From Halomicrobium sp. LC1Hm (GTDB taxonomy: Archaea; Halobacteriota; Halobacteria; Halobacteriales; Haloarculaceae), in contig NZ_CP044129.1 in the NCBI RefSeq assembly GCF_009617995.1, positions 2,170,001 to 2,234,000 on the forward strand: a stretch of DNA of 64,000 nucleotides. Direction: 5' to 3'. The notes beneath the pieces are model-generated. The model was given only the letters and a program-made list of their open reading frames with translations, did no database searches and was not told where the DNA came from. The position numbers were made by a program, and so were the translations under genes. Of the stretch, positions 25,199 through 33,367 are shown in pieces. The number at the start of each line of letters is the position of its first letter. The stretch's first letter is position 1.

Positions 25199-26290
25199 AT
25201 GGAGTACGTCCAGGAACGGATCGCTACGCTACACGATTACGACGGCACGAACCCCGACGCGCCGACCGATCGGGCCGCGGTCGTCGTCCCCATGACCGAG
25301 CGCGAGCACGCCAGCCTCGCGGCCGAGCACGTCCTCTCGACGCTGGCGTCGGTCGACCCCGAGCGGGTGTACGTCCCGTTGCGGGCCAGCCCGGGCGAGG
25401 TGGTCGCGGTGACCGAGTGGATCGACGGCTTCGACTTCGACGCCGAGGTGCTGTGGTGTAACGCGCCCCGCGTCGAGGAGCACCTCCGCGAGCGTGACCT
25501 CGTCGCCGAGGCCGGCAAGGGCCGAGACGTGTGGCTCGCGCTGGGCGTTGCCGCGCGCCACGACTACGTGGTGGTCCACGACGCCGACGCCACGAGCTAC
25601 GGGGCCGAGCACGTCCCGAAGCTGCTCGCACCGCTGGCCGGCGATCACAGCTTCGCCAAGGGCTACTACGCCCGCGTCGAGGACGGACGGCTCTACGGGC
25701 GGCTGTTCCGCCTGTTCGTCCGCCCGCTCTTGCGCGCCCTCGACGAGACGGTCGATCATCCGGTGATCGACTACCTCCTGTCGTTCCGCTACGCGCTGGC
25801 CGGCGAGTTCGCCGCGACGAGCGCGGTCGCCAGATCGCTCCGCGCCCAGCCCGGCTGGGGACTGGAGATCGGCACGCTCGGGGACGCCTACGACGCGGCG
25901 GGCTTTTCCGGCAGCGCACAGGTCGACCTGGGGACCCACGAGCACGACCACCGTTCGGTCGGCGGCCCGTCGGGACTGGGCGACATGTGCGAGGCGGTCG
26001 GGAGTGCGCTCTTCCGGGTGCTCGACGACCAGGGCGTCGCCGTCGAGTACGACCGCCTCCGGGACGCGTACACGACCGCTGCCGACGCGCTCGTCGACCA
26101 GTACGCCGCCGACGCGCGGTTCAACGGGCTGACCTACGACGCCGCCAGCGAGCGCGAGCAGGTCCGGGAGTACGTCCGTGGCGTGGCCGACCCCGGTGAG
26201 GACCGTCGACTGCCGGCCTGGAATCGCTGTGACGTGGCTCCCGAGACGATCCGCGGGCTGTCACGGGACGCCATCGGCGAGAGAGAATAA
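25199..26290 (+). CDS. GT81-like glycosyltransferase (glucosyl-3-phosphoglycerate synthase type)
   Basis: 363 aa. Glycosyltransferase-A fold: AAVVVPMTERE opens the nucleotide-binding sheet, GKGRDVWLALGVA matches the GKG block, VVVHDADATSY contains the metal-binding DxD, and GWGLEIGTLGDAYD plus the later THEHDHR carry the acceptor-site Glu and His residues. This set is typical of GpgS/mannosyl-3-phosphoglycerate synthase relatives (GT81), which make glucosylglycerate-type compatible solutes. Product in this organism is inferred only. A TATA-like CTGTTTTTG lies at 25166-25174. Confidence 0.8.
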   Translation: MEYVQERIATLHDYDGTNPDAPTDRAAVVVPMTEREHASLAAEHVLSTLASVDPERVYVPLRASPGEVVAVTEWIDGFDFDAEVLWCNAPRVEEHLRERDLVAEAGKGRDVWLALGVAARHDYVVVHDADATSYGAEHVPKLLAPLAGDHSFAKGYYARVEDGRLYGRLFRLFVRPLLRALDETVDHPVIDYLLSFRYALAGEFAATSAVARSLRAQPGWGLEIGTLGDAYDAAGFSGSAQVDLGTHEHDHRSVGGPSGLGDMCEAVGSALFRVLDDQGVAVEYDRLRDAYTTAADALVDQYAADARFNGLTYDAASEREQVREYVRGVADPGEDRRLPAWNRCDVAPETIRGLSRDAIGERE

Positions 26291-26295
26291 ACGGA

Positions 26296-26303
26296 GTTTA
26301 AGT
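26296..26303 (+). promoter_or_regulatory. TATA box of aspS
   Basis: GTTTAAGT, 23-30 nt above the ATG at 26326; leaderless spacing. Confidence 0.55.
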
Positions 26304-26325
26304 CCCGCCCGTCAAACGAACGCCC

Positions 26326-27624
26326 ATGGACGATCGAACGTACACGGCAGACGCCGAGCCCGGTGACACGGTCACCGTCGCCGGCTGGGTCCACGAGGTG
26401 CGCGACCTCGGTGGCATCGCATTCCTCATCCTCCGAGACACGACCGGAAAGATTCAGGTCAAGTTCGAGAAAGACGAGATGGACGACGATCTCGTGGAGA
26501 CGGGTCTGAACGTCCACCGCGAGTCCGTCATCTCCGTGACGGGCGACGTGGAAGAAGAGCCCCGCGCACCGACCGGCGTCGAGGTCACGCCCGCGTCGGT
26601 CGACGTGATCAGCGAGGCCGACCCCGAACTGCCCCTCGACCCCTCCGGCAAGGTCGACGCCGAGCTGTCGACCCGACTGGACAACCGCACGCTGGACCTC
26701 CGCAAGGACGAGGTCAAGGCGATCTTCGAGATCCGCGCGGAAGTGCTGCGCGCGGTGCGCGAACAGTTCCGCGAACTCGGCTGCACGGAGATCAACACGC
26801 CCAAGATCGTCGCCACCGGTACCGAGGGCGGGACGGAACTGTTCCCGATCACCTACTTCGGCCAGGAAGCGTTCATGAACCAGAGCCCCCAGCTGTTCAA
26901 GCAGCTGATGGTCGGCTCCGGACTGGAGCGGGTCTTCGAGATCGGCCCGATCTTCCGCGCCGAGGAACACAACACGCCGCGCCACCTCAACGAGGCGACC
27001 TCGATCGACTTCGAGTCGGCCTTCGCCGATCACACCGAAGCGATGGACGCCTGTGAGGCCGTCGTCAAGGCCGCTTACGAGGCCGTCGAGGCGAACTGTC
27101 AGGACGCGCTCGAAGCGCTGGACCTGGCCGACGAGTTCGAGGCACCCGACGGCGAGTTCCCGCGCCTGACCTACGAGGAGGCAATCGAGCGCATCAACGC
27201 CACCGGCGAACTCGACGAGCCGCTCGTCTGGGGCGACGACCTCCCGACCGAGGGTGAACACGCGCTCGGCCAGGACGTGGGCGAGCACTACTTCATCACC
27301 GACTGGCCCAGCGAGATCAAGCCGTTCTACATCATGGACAAAGACGACGAGGTCTCGACCGGCTTCGACATGATGCACCCGGAGATGGAACTGGTCTCGG
27401 GCGGTGCCCGCGAACACCGCTACGACCACCTCGTCAAAGGGTTCGAACAGCAGGGCCTCGACCCCGAAGCCTTCGACTACTACACGAAGATGTTCAAGTA
27501 CGGCATGCCCCCACACGCCGGCTGGGGACTGGGCGGCGAACGCCTCATCATGACGATGCTCGGACTCGGCAACATCCGCGAAGCCGTTCTCTTCCCGCGA
27601 GATCGGCAGCGACTCAGTCCGTAG
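26326..27624 (+). CDS. aspS: Aspartyl-tRNA synthetase, archaeal type
   Basis: 432 aa, usual size for archaeal AspRS (no bacterial GAD insertion). An OB-fold anticodon domain occupies residues ~15-105 ([22 protein letters not shown]). The class II core follows: the [15 protein letters not shown] block, [20 protein letters not shown] (motif 2) and the C-terminal [16 protein letters not shown] (motif 3, ATP-binding Arg). Archaeal enzymes of this type often charge both tRNA-Asp and tRNA-Asn, but discrimination cannot be judged here. The last codons ([10 protein letters not shown] then stop) recur 121 bp downstream; see the tail repeat. Confidence 0.95.
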   Translation: MDDRTYTADAEPGDTVTVAGWVHEVRDLGGIAFLILRDTTGKIQVKFEKDEMDDDLVETGLNVHRESVISVTGDVEEEPRAPTGVEVTPASVDVISEADPELPLDPSGKVDAELSTRLDNRTLDLRKDEVKAIFEIRAEVLRAVREQFRELGCTEINTPKIVATGTEGGTELFPITYFGQEAFMNQSPQLFKQLMVGSGLERVFEIGPIFRAEEHNTPRHLNEATSIDFESAFADHTEAMDACEAVVKAAYEAVEANCQDALEALDLADEFEAPDGEFPRLTYEEAIERINATGELDEPLVWGDDLPTEGEHALGQDVGEHYFITDWPSEIKPFYIMDKDDEVSTGFDMMHPEMELVSGGAREHRYDHLVKGFEQQGLDPEAFDYYTKMFKYGMPPHAGWGLGGERLIMTMLGLGNIREAVLFPRDRQRLSP

Positions 27625-27745
27625 GACTGGTCGCTGGCAGTTGAGCGGGAGCTCGGAAGTCGCAGGCCCGCGCAGCCGAGCAACGCGAGGCGAGCAGGAC
27701 CGTCTTCAGGTGTTCCCGCGAGATCGCCAACGTCTGAGCCCGTAA
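27592..27745 (+). repeat. Duplicated aspS 3' tail (direct repeat with synonymous divergence)
   Basis: The end of aspS (27592-27624) and a segment at 27713-27745 both encode [10 protein letters not shown]-stop. The first 14 bases (TTCCCGCGAGATCG) are identical; after that six codons differ only at silent third positions, including TAG versus TAA. A shorter match to the current tail (CGGCAGCGACT) occurs at 27796-27806. The pattern is that of an element integrated at a gene 3' end that supplied a replacement tail, then was largely deleted. Confidence 0.85.
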
Positions 27746-27772
27746 GGCGAAGACGTTGGGAACCAACGAGAC
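27727..27772 (+). other. Inverted repeats downstream of the aspS tail relic
   Basis: CCAACGTCT (27728 onward) is complementary to AGACGTTGG a few bases later, and CGTTGG-GAA-CCAACG immediately forms a 6-bp hairpin. These could be a terminator for aspS or the end of the lost element. Short stems, so moderate support only. Confidence 0.4.
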
Positions 27773-27880
27773 GAGGGAGGCGAGTCTTGTCAGACCGGCA
27801 GCGACTGGCCCTCGCCGACGCTCTCGACGGCTACCACACGATTTTTATTGGACCCACGACACCAGCCACGCGTGTTCCAA

Positions 27881-28108
27881 ATGGTCCCCCTGCAGGCTGG
27901 ATTCCTGCTGGTGTTTCTGTTGTTCGGTCTCGCAATCACCGCACTGTGGGTGTGGGTGTCGTACTGGGTGTACACCGACGCCACCGACCGCGGCATGGAC
28001 AGCGCGACGCTGTGGGCCGTCGTCACGTTCGTCGGCGGCGTCATCGGACTGCTGATCTACATCCTCGTCCGCGATGACCCGTCGGCGTCCCAGGCGGTGT
28101 CACCCTAG
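27881..28108 (+). CDS. Small two-helix membrane protein
   Basis: 75 aa. Helix 1 is GFLLVFLLFGLAITALWVWVSYWVY (residues ~6-30) and helix 2 is ATLWAVVTFVGGVIGLLIYILV (~42-64), joined by the polar TDATDRGMDS loop. The tail is short and acidic. A TTTTTATT box at 27843-27850 about 30-38 nt above the ATG suggests an own promoter. Proteins of this shape are common and unassigned in haloarchaea. Its TAG stop overlaps the stop of the PIN gene on the other strand within a CTAG. Confidence 0.72.
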   Translation: MVPLQAGFLLVFLLFGLAITALWVWVSYWVYTDATDRGMDSATLWAVVTFVGGVIGLLIYILVRDDPSASQAVSP

Positions 28109-28623
28109 TCGCCGATCTCGCCGACGGCGCGCTCGCGGAGTTCGCCGGTCAGGTGCATCCCGTGCTGGTCGATCCGGCGGACGATCCGCTTTGCCTGTCG
28201 CGGACTCAGGTACTTGTCTTCCAGCGTCGCCCGAACGACGACGCCGAAGCTGCTGGTGACCTGGGCACCGAGTCCGCGACACATCTGGCGGACGGTCCGA
28301 TCCTCCGAGACGACCGCGACGGCCGATCGATCGTCGGGGTCCCGACGCGCCAGGACTCCCGCGATCACCGACGCCGCCGTCCCCACGTCCTTCTCGCCGA
28401 GGAGTCGCTGCGCGTGCTCGATGTCGGCGTCGGCTTCGGTGATCGCTCGTACGTCGTCGCCGTCGAGCAACTCGTCGAGGTTCGTCGCCGTCGGCTCGAC
28501 GGTCGAGCCCTCCGGGACGGGCTGGGGCACGACGACGTCGCCGTCGAAAGAGGTCAGCAAAGAGAGTTCGCCGACCTGTCCGAGGCTGTACACCGCCGTC
28601 GGACCGACGTAGATCCGACTCAT
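28105..28623 (-). CDS. PIN-domain protein, toxin-like but missing the first acidic residue
   Basis: 172 aa. The PIN fold is suggested by IYVGPTAVYSLGQVGEL at the N-terminus, VVVPQPVPEG (Glu position), DVGTAASVIAGVLARRD in the middle and VVSEDRTVRQMCRGLGAQVT at the end. PIN nucleases need Asp at the first strand (usually xxLDTNxL); here that position reads VGPTA, so one catalytic ligand is absent. It overlaps the antitoxin-like gene by ATGA, the classic VapBC-type layout. It may be an inactive or altered toxin. Confidence 0.75.
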   Translation of the reverse strand: MSRIYVGPTAVYSLGQVGELSLLTSFDGDVVVPQPVPEGSTVEPTATNLDELLDGDDVRAITEADADIEHAQRLLGEKDVGTAASVIAGVLARRDPDDRSAVAVVSEDRTVRQMCRGLGAQVTSSFGVVVRATLEDKYLSPRQAKRIVRRIDQHGMHLTGELRERAVGEIGD

Positions 28624-28922
28624 AGCTCCGTCGCGGTGTCGGCGTCGAGCTCCAGATCCGACAGCGCGAGCTGTGTCGTGAGGTTGCGTTCCCGTGCCAC
28701 GTCGAGCCACTCGGCGATCGAGAGATCGGCAAGCTGTGCGGCCTCGGCGGCCGACACGTCGCCGGACTGGTAGCGCTCGACCGCGACCCGGATTCGGAGG
28801 GTCTCCAGCCCCTCGTCGAGGGCCTTTCTGATCGTCGTCGAGCGGTCCTCTGCGAGCAGTTCTGCGACAGCGTCCAGCTCTGCCTGCTCCTCGTCGGAGA
28901 GGCGCGCACTGATCGTCGGCAT
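28620..28922 (-). CDS. UPF0175/ribbon-helix-helix antitoxin-like protein
   Basis: 100 aa. The N-terminus MPTISARLSDEEQAELDAVAELLAEDRSTTIRKALDEGL looks like a ribbon-helix-helix DNA-binding unit. The second half, VERYQSGDVSAAEAAQLADLSIAEWLDVARERNL, is the UPF0175 signature helix-turn-helix. Such proteins pair with PIN toxins and repress their own operon. The upstream TATA-like GTTTATGTAATAC fits leaderless initiation at 28922. The partner overlaps by 4 nt. Confidence 0.8.
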   Translation of the reverse strand: MPTISARLSDEEQAELDAVAELLAEDRSTTIRKALDEGLETLRIRVAVERYQSGDVSAAEAAQLADLSIAEWLDVARERNLTTQLALSDLELDADTATEL

Positions 28923-29008
28923 GTTTGCGCTCAACTACGCCGTATTACATAAACGTGTGGCCCTCGGGTCCGCGCCCGATCGATGGAGAGCGTCGTCCCG
29001 AACGCGTC

Positions 29009-29094
29009 TCATACGGATTATTGTCGCCGTTTTCCCGGTCGACCGCACCACGGTGTGCGGTCAATCCGGTAAAGATCTACAATAATCCGTATCA
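29009..29094. repeat. Palindromic repeat, family 1, copy B
   Basis: 86 bp. Left arm begins TCATACGGATTATTGTCGCC; the right arm in reverse begins TGATACGGATTATTGTAGAT; the arms meet around GACCGCACCACGGTGTGCGGTC, a tight inner stem. The last three bases are the TGA stop of the alkyltransferase-like gene. Closely similar to copy A (4570-4653) and to degraded copy C. Confidence 0.88.
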
Positions 29095-29556
29095 GAGTCC
29101 CTCGATGCTCCGGAGTTTCTGCTCGACTGCCGGCGGCGCGCCGCTGGGGCCGTCCCGGACGCGATGGTCGGGAATCACCAGCGGGACCGGGTTGTCCGCG
29201 AGGGCCTCCCTGACGATCCGGCGACTCTCGTCGTCGTTCGGATCGAGCACCGGGGCCATCCGAACGAGCTGGTCGACGCCGGCCTCCTCGCCGTAGGGGA
29301 TCTCCCGGACCGCTTCGAACACGCTCCGGCGCTCGGTCGAGACGGTCAGGCCGACATCGACGTCACGAAAATCGTCCGTCTCGTTGTTCAGATACGCCTC
29401 GATCCGGTCGAGGAGGTCGTGGTCTGTTCGACTCTCGGCTGCCGGCTGCTCGGGGAACGACAGCTGGATGATCTTCTCGCCCGCCGCCCCGAACTGGACG
29501 TACCGGTCGAGAAACTCGAACTCGCGCGCGTAGATTCCCGCATCTGGGCTGGCCAT
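29092..29556 (-). CDS. Alkyltransferase-like protein (MGMT fold, catalytic Cys replaced by Asp)
   Basis: 154 aa. The C-terminal half has the MGMT/ATL layout: SVFEAVREIPYGEEAGVDQLVRM, a helical ESRRIVREALADNPVPLVIP, then Pro129-Asp130-His131-Arg132-Val in place of the Pro-Cys-His-Arg-Val active-site motif of O6-alkylguanine-DNA alkyltransferase. The alkyl-accepting cysteine is therefore absent, as in ATL proteins that flag lesions for nucleotide excision repair. The N-terminal part is a divergent N-domain. Alkyl transfer is unlikely; lesion binding is the family-based inference. It is divergent from trpC. Confidence 0.8.
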   Translation of the reverse strand: MASPDAGIYAREFEFLDRYVQFGAAGEKIIQLSFPEQPAAESRTDHDLLDRIEAYLNNETDDFRDVDVGLTVSTERRSVFEAVREIPYGEEAGVDQLVRMAPVLDPNDDESRRIVREALADNPVPLVIPDHRVRDGPSGAPPAVEQKLRSIEGL

Positions 29557-29702
29557 GTCCGATCACTCGCCCGGTCGCGTCTTGAAGATTCGGCTCCCGA
29601 TCGACGACCGGTCGCCGTCCGAGACGCCGACGGGTACCCGCCAGCAAACCGGACCCGCCGAGGGCCAGCGAGCGAACCGAGGGCGTCGTCGCCAAGGGCA
29701 AG

Positions 29703-29709
29703 TCTTATG
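29703..29709 (+). promoter_or_regulatory. TATA box of the trpCBA operon
   Basis: TCTTATG preceded by GCAAG, 28-34 nt above the trpC ATG at 29737. No attenuator-like leader or TRAP-like repeats are visible between it and the gene. Confidence 0.5.
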
Positions 29710-29736
29710 TGCAACTCTGTCCGTTAGTGTACAGTA

Positions 29737-30540
29737 ATGGGCGATAGTGAGGAGATCGCACCGGCGGTCGAGTCGATCCTGGCGGCGGCCCGCGAGCGTG
29801 GCGGTGCCGACGGCCGCGTCGACGTCGAGCCCCGGTCGTTGACCGACGCGTTCGCGGACGCCGAGGCGGACGGTCGCGTCCCGGTGATCGCCGAGGTAAA
29901 GCCGACGAGTCCGACTGCGGCGGGGGAACGCACGGAGGATCCGGTCGCGCTGGCCGAGCAGATGGTCGAAGGCGGGGCGGCGGCCCTCTCCGTGCTGACC
30001 GAGCCCGAGCACTTCGGTGGGTCCGCAGCGACGCTGGCCCGGATCCGCGAGGCCGTCGACGTGCCGGTTCTTCGCAAGGATTTCGTCCTCCACGAGGACC
30101 AGTTAGACGTGGTCGAGGCGGACGTGATCCTGTTGATCGTGCGCTTTCTCGACGAGCCCGGCACGGGCGATCTGGCGGACCTGCTCTCGGCCGCCCGCGA
30201 GCGGGGATTCCAGGTCCTCGTCGAGACCCACACGGCCGACGAGCTGGCGCGGGCCATCGAGGCCGGCGCGGAGATCGTCGGCGTCAACAACCGCGATCTG
30301 GCGAAGCTGGCGGTGGATCTGGGCACCTTCGAGCGGGTCGCACCGGACGCACCCGAGGGCGTGACCCTCGTCGCCGAGAGCGGCATCCAGAGCCCGACCG
30401 ACGTGGCCCGGATGCGCCGGGCCGGGGCCGACGCCCTGCTCGTCGGCTCTGCGATCATGGACCACGGCACACCGGCCGAGGAGACGGACGTTACAGCGAA
30501 CACGCGACGACTGACGACAGCGACGACAACACATGAGTAG
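29737..30540 (+). CDS. trpC: Indole-3-glycerol-phosphate synthase
   Basis: 267 aa TIM barrel. It converts CdRP to indole-3-glycerol phosphate in tryptophan synthesis. [15 protein letters not shown] carries the first catalytic Lys, [12 protein letters not shown] the second, and [17 protein letters not shown] the conserved Asn. First gene of trpCBA; the trpB start lies in its last codons (8-nt overlap). Monofunctional, unlike the TrpC-TrpF fusion of enterobacteria. Confidence 0.94.
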   Translation: MGDSEEIAPAVESILAAARERGGADGRVDVEPRSLTDAFADAEADGRVPVIAEVKPTSPTAAGERTEDPVALAEQMVEGGAAALSVLTEPEHFGGSAATLARIREAVDVPVLRKDFVLHEDQLDVVEADVILLIVRFLDEPGTGDLADLLSAARERGFQVLVETHTADELARAIEAGAEIVGVNNRDLAKLAVDLGTFERVAPDAPEGVTLVAESGIQSPTDVARMRRAGADALLVGSAIMDHGTPAEETDVTANTRRLTTATTTHE

Positions 30541-31780
30541 CGAATCCAAATTCGGCGACTACGGCGGACAGTTCGTACCCGAGGCGTTGATGCCGGCCAT
30601 CGAGGAGCTGACCGACGCCTACGAGCGGTACGTGATCGACAACGAGGACGGCTTCATGGACGAGTTCCGCCAGCGGCTGGCGGACTTCGGCGGCCGGCCC
30701 CTGCCCTTACAGCGGGCCGACCAGCTCTCTGAGCGCTACGACACCGAGGTGTACCTCAAGCGCGAGGACCTGCTCCACGGCGGGGCCCACAAGCTCAACA
30801 ACGCGCTCGGGCAGGTCCTCCTGGCGAAGTACATGGGCAAAGAGCGGATCGTCGCCGAGACCGGCGCTGGCCAGCACGGCACGGCGACGGCGATGGCCGC
30901 GGCCCACCTCGACATGCCCTGCGAGATCTACATGGGCGAGACCGACATCGCCCGCCAGCGGCCCAACGTCTTCCGGATGCGGATCAACGACGCCGAGGTC
31001 AACGCCGTGACGACCGGCCGCGGGACGCTCAAAGAGGCGATCAGCGAGACGATGCGAGACTGGGCGACGACCGTCGAGACGACCCACTACGTCATCGGGT
31101 CGGTGGTCGGCCCGGCTCCGTTCCCGGCGATGGTCCGGGACTTCCAGTCGGTCATCAGCGAGGAGGCCCGCGAGCAGATCCAGGCACAGACCGGCGAGCT
31201 ACCCGACGCCGTGCTGGCGTGTGCCGGCGGCGGCTCGAACACGATGGGCGCGTTCCACCACTTCGTTCCAGACGAGGGTGTGGACCTCTACGCCGTCGAG
31301 GCCGGGGGCTCCTCGCTGTCGGTCGACGAGGAGGAGGGCGTCGCACCCAACTCGGCGTCGCTGTCGACCGGCGACGAGGGGGTGCTCCACGGGGCGCGCA
31401 CGAAGCTCCTGCAGGACTCTGACGGCCAGATCATGGAGTCACACTCCGTCTCGGCGGGGCTGGACTACGCGGGCGTCGGTCCGGAACTGGCCCACCTCGT
31501 CGACGAGGGGCGCGTGACGCCGGTCAACGTCGACGACGACACCGCACTGACGGCGTTCCACCGACTCTCCCAGGACGAGGGGATCATTCCGGCGTTGGAG
31601 ACTGCCCACGCCTTCGGTTACCTCGAAGAGCACCACGACGACCTCGGCGAGACGGTGATCGTCAACGTCTCCGGTCGGGGAGACAAGGACCTCGAAACCG
31701 TCATCGAGGAGACCCAGAAGCGCGATCTGGACATCGCGCCGGACATGTCGATCTTCAACGAGATCGGAGGCGGGATCTAG
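30533..31780 (+). CDS. trpB: Tryptophan synthase beta chain
   Basis: 415 aa, TrpB1 type. It condenses indole with serine using PLP. Lys87 in [10 protein letters not shown] is the PLP lysine, GAGQHG is the AEC loop, and [11 protein letters not shown] the phosphate-cradle glycine loop. VGPEL-type C-terminal sequences ([11 protein letters not shown]) are present. trpA follows without spacing (stop at 31778-31780, ATG at 31781), so the alpha and beta subunits are produced together and form the alpha2beta2 complex. Confidence 0.95.
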   Translation: MSSESKFGDYGGQFVPEALMPAIEELTDAYERYVIDNEDGFMDEFRQRLADFGGRPLPLQRADQLSERYDTEVYLKREDLLHGGAHKLNNALGQVLLAKYMGKERIVAETGAGQHGTATAMAAAHLDMPCEIYMGETDIARQRPNVFRMRINDAEVNAVTTGRGTLKEAISETMRDWATTVETTHYVIGSVVGPAPFPAMVRDFQSVISEEAREQIQAQTGELPDAVLACAGGGSNTMGAFHHFVPDEGVDLYAVEAGGSSLSVDEEEGVAPNSASLSTGDEGVLHGARTKLLQDSDGQIMESHSVSAGLDYAGVGPELAHLVDEGRVTPVNVDDDTALTAFHRLSQDEGIIPALETAHAFGYLEEHHDDLGETVIVNVSGRGDKDLETVIEETQKRDLDIAPDMSIFNEIGGGI

Positions 31781-32596
31781 ATGGGACTGGAGCGAGCTTT
31801 CGCCGACGAACCCGCCTTCGTCCCGTACCTCGCCGCTGGCGACCCCGACTACGACGCCTCGATCGAGTACGTCGAGGCGCTCGCTCGCGGGGGCGCGGAC
31901 GTGATCGAACTCGGGCTGCCGTTCTCCGAACCGATCGCCGAGGGGTCGACGATCCAGGAGGCCGTCGTCCGCTCGCTGGACGCCGGGATGAGTCCGGATC
32001 GGTTCTTCGAGTTCGTCGAAGAACTGGACGTGGACGTGCCGCTGGTCTGTATGACCTACTACAACCTCATCTACCAGTACGGCTCCGGGCAAGGCCCCGA
32101 GCCCTTCGTGAAGAAGGCGGCCGAGGTCGGCATCGAGGGGTTCGTCGTGCCGGACCTACCCGCCGAGGAGGCCGGACCGCTCCGGGCGGCCTGTGACGAG
32201 TACGGACTGGACCTGATCTTCATCGTCGCGCCGACGACGAAGGGCGACCGGCTCCGGTCGATGATGGACCAGACCTCGGGCTACGTCTACGTGCAGGCGC
32301 GACTGGGCGTCACCGGCGCGCGCGACGACGTGGACGACGCGACCGAGGAGAGCCTCGCTCGCATCAGCGAGTGGGACGTGCCCAAGGCCGTCGGCTTCGG
32401 CATCAAGAACGGCGATCACGCGGAGCGGATCGTCTCGGCCGGTGCCGACGGCATCATCGTCGGCTCCGCGCTGGTCGACATCGTGGCCGAGGGCCACGAG
32501 AACGGCGACCCCGCCGACGAGGTCGCGGCCCGCCTCGAACAGAAGGCCCGCGAACTGAAGCAGGGCGCGCTTCGGGGCGCAGGACAGGAGGTATAA
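31781..32596 (+). CDS. trpA: Tryptophan synthase alpha chain
   Basis: 271 aa. It cleaves indole-glycerol phosphate to indole. [11 protein letters not shown] opens the barrel; the catalytic Glu is Glu43 in [15 protein letters not shown]. The residue equivalent to the second catalytic acid (Asp60 of E. coli TrpA) is Glu54, a conservative change. [29 protein letters not shown] and [12 protein letters not shown] are the substrate-phosphate loops. Last gene of trpCBA. Confidence 0.93.
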   Translation: MGLERAFADEPAFVPYLAAGDPDYDASIEYVEALARGGADVIELGLPFSEPIAEGSTIQEAVVRSLDAGMSPDRFFEFVEELDVDVPLVCMTYYNLIYQYGSGQGPEPFVKKAAEVGIEGFVVPDLPAEEAGPLRAACDEYGLDLIFIVAPTTKGDRLRSMMDQTSGYVYVQARLGVTGARDDVDDATEESLARISEWDVPKAVGFGIKNGDHAERIVSAGADGIIVGSALVDIVAEGHENGDPADEVAARLEQKARELKQGALRGAGQEV

Positions 32597-32700
32597 CGGT
32601 CGACGGGTCTTGACCGCAGGATAGGGTGGTAAAAAGACCGACTCTCTCCAAAAAAGGCGGATTTCGGAACTCAAAAGTGTCTGTGGAGCGAAAGTCAGCC

Positions 32701-32925
32701 ATGTACGTCGATGCCGACGACGGTCGAATATACCTCCCGAAAGACGTTCGGGACCGGTTCGGAGCCCGCTTCGAACTGGTCGAGCGCGGCGACAAGCTCG
32801 TCCTGATTCCCGTCGCAGACGACCCACTCGCGGCGTTGCGTGCGGAGTTTGCAACCACCGAGGCGTCGTCGTCCGAACTCGCAGACCAGGTACTCGACGA
32901 GGCTCTCGACGAGGCGGGGCGATGA
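32701..32925 (+). CDS. AbrB/MazE-type antitoxin
   Basis: 74 aa. MYVDADDGRIYLPKDVRDRFGARFELVERGDKLVLIPV is a swapped-hairpin AbrB DNA-binding domain; ADDPLAALRAEFATTEASSSELADQVLDEALDEAGR is the acidic tail that would wrap the toxin. The stop overlaps the PIN gene start (ATGA). Upstream AT-rich context (for example ACTCAAAAGTG) may be a promoter, but I cannot fix it. The pair sits between trpA and the shikimate genes. Confidence 0.82.
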   Translation: MYVDADDGRIYLPKDVRDRFGARFELVERGDKLVLIPVADDPLAALRAEFATTEASSSELADQVLDEALDEAGR

Positions 32926-33299
32926 GTGACCTGTACGTCGAGACGGACTTCCTGTTGGCGCTGATCAAGGACGACGACTGGCTCGGGGAACGGGCCGAAA
33001 CGATCTACGAGCAACGACGGGACGAACTGTGGACGTCTCCCCACACGCTGGTCGAACTGATGCTCGTCGCGTATCGGCACGATCGGAACGTCGAGCGGAC
33101 GGTTGCCAACGCGTCGGCACTGGTCGAGGTCCGGGGTGACACCGACCCGGTCCTCGCAGCCGCGAGTTACGTCACGGACGAGGGGATGACGCCGTTCGAT
33201 GCACTCCACCTCGTTCACGCGGACGGCGACGTCATCGTCTCCAGCGACAGCACCTACGACGAACACACCGATCGGATCCCGCTGGCCGAGGAGCCGTAA
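32922..33299 (+). CDS. PIN-domain VapC-type toxin
   Basis: 125 aa. All PIN acidic positions are visible: LYVETDFLLALIK (Asp9), SPHTLVELMLV (Glu), GMTPFDALHLVHA and DVIVSSDSTYD (Asp residues). VapC toxins are Mg2+-dependent RNases, often against tRNA or rRNA. The partner AbrB-like antitoxin is encoded upstream with an ATGA overlap. Unlike the PIN protein at 28105, this one has a complete active site. Confidence 0.83.
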   Translation: MSDLYVETDFLLALIKDDDWLGERAETIYEQRRDELWTSPHTLVELMLVAYRHDRNVERTVANASALVEVRGDTDPVLAAASYVTDEGMTPFDALHLVHADGDVIVSSDSTYDEHTDRIPLAEEP

Positions 33300-33367
33300 C
33301 GAACGACCTCGTATCACTGGCCGCAACCGGAAGGAACATAATCGTACTTGCCACACATTCGCACAAC

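Noticed and set aside
27625-27712. Possible tRNA gene after aspS as the classical integration target
   Set aside because: I could not fold a cloverleaf and found no T-loop GTTCAA-type sequence; the repeat itself is coding tail, not tRNA.
33300-33367. CTCGTATCAC near 33310 as a repeat relic
   Set aside because: Only six to seven bases agree with the repeat ends and no inverted partner exists.
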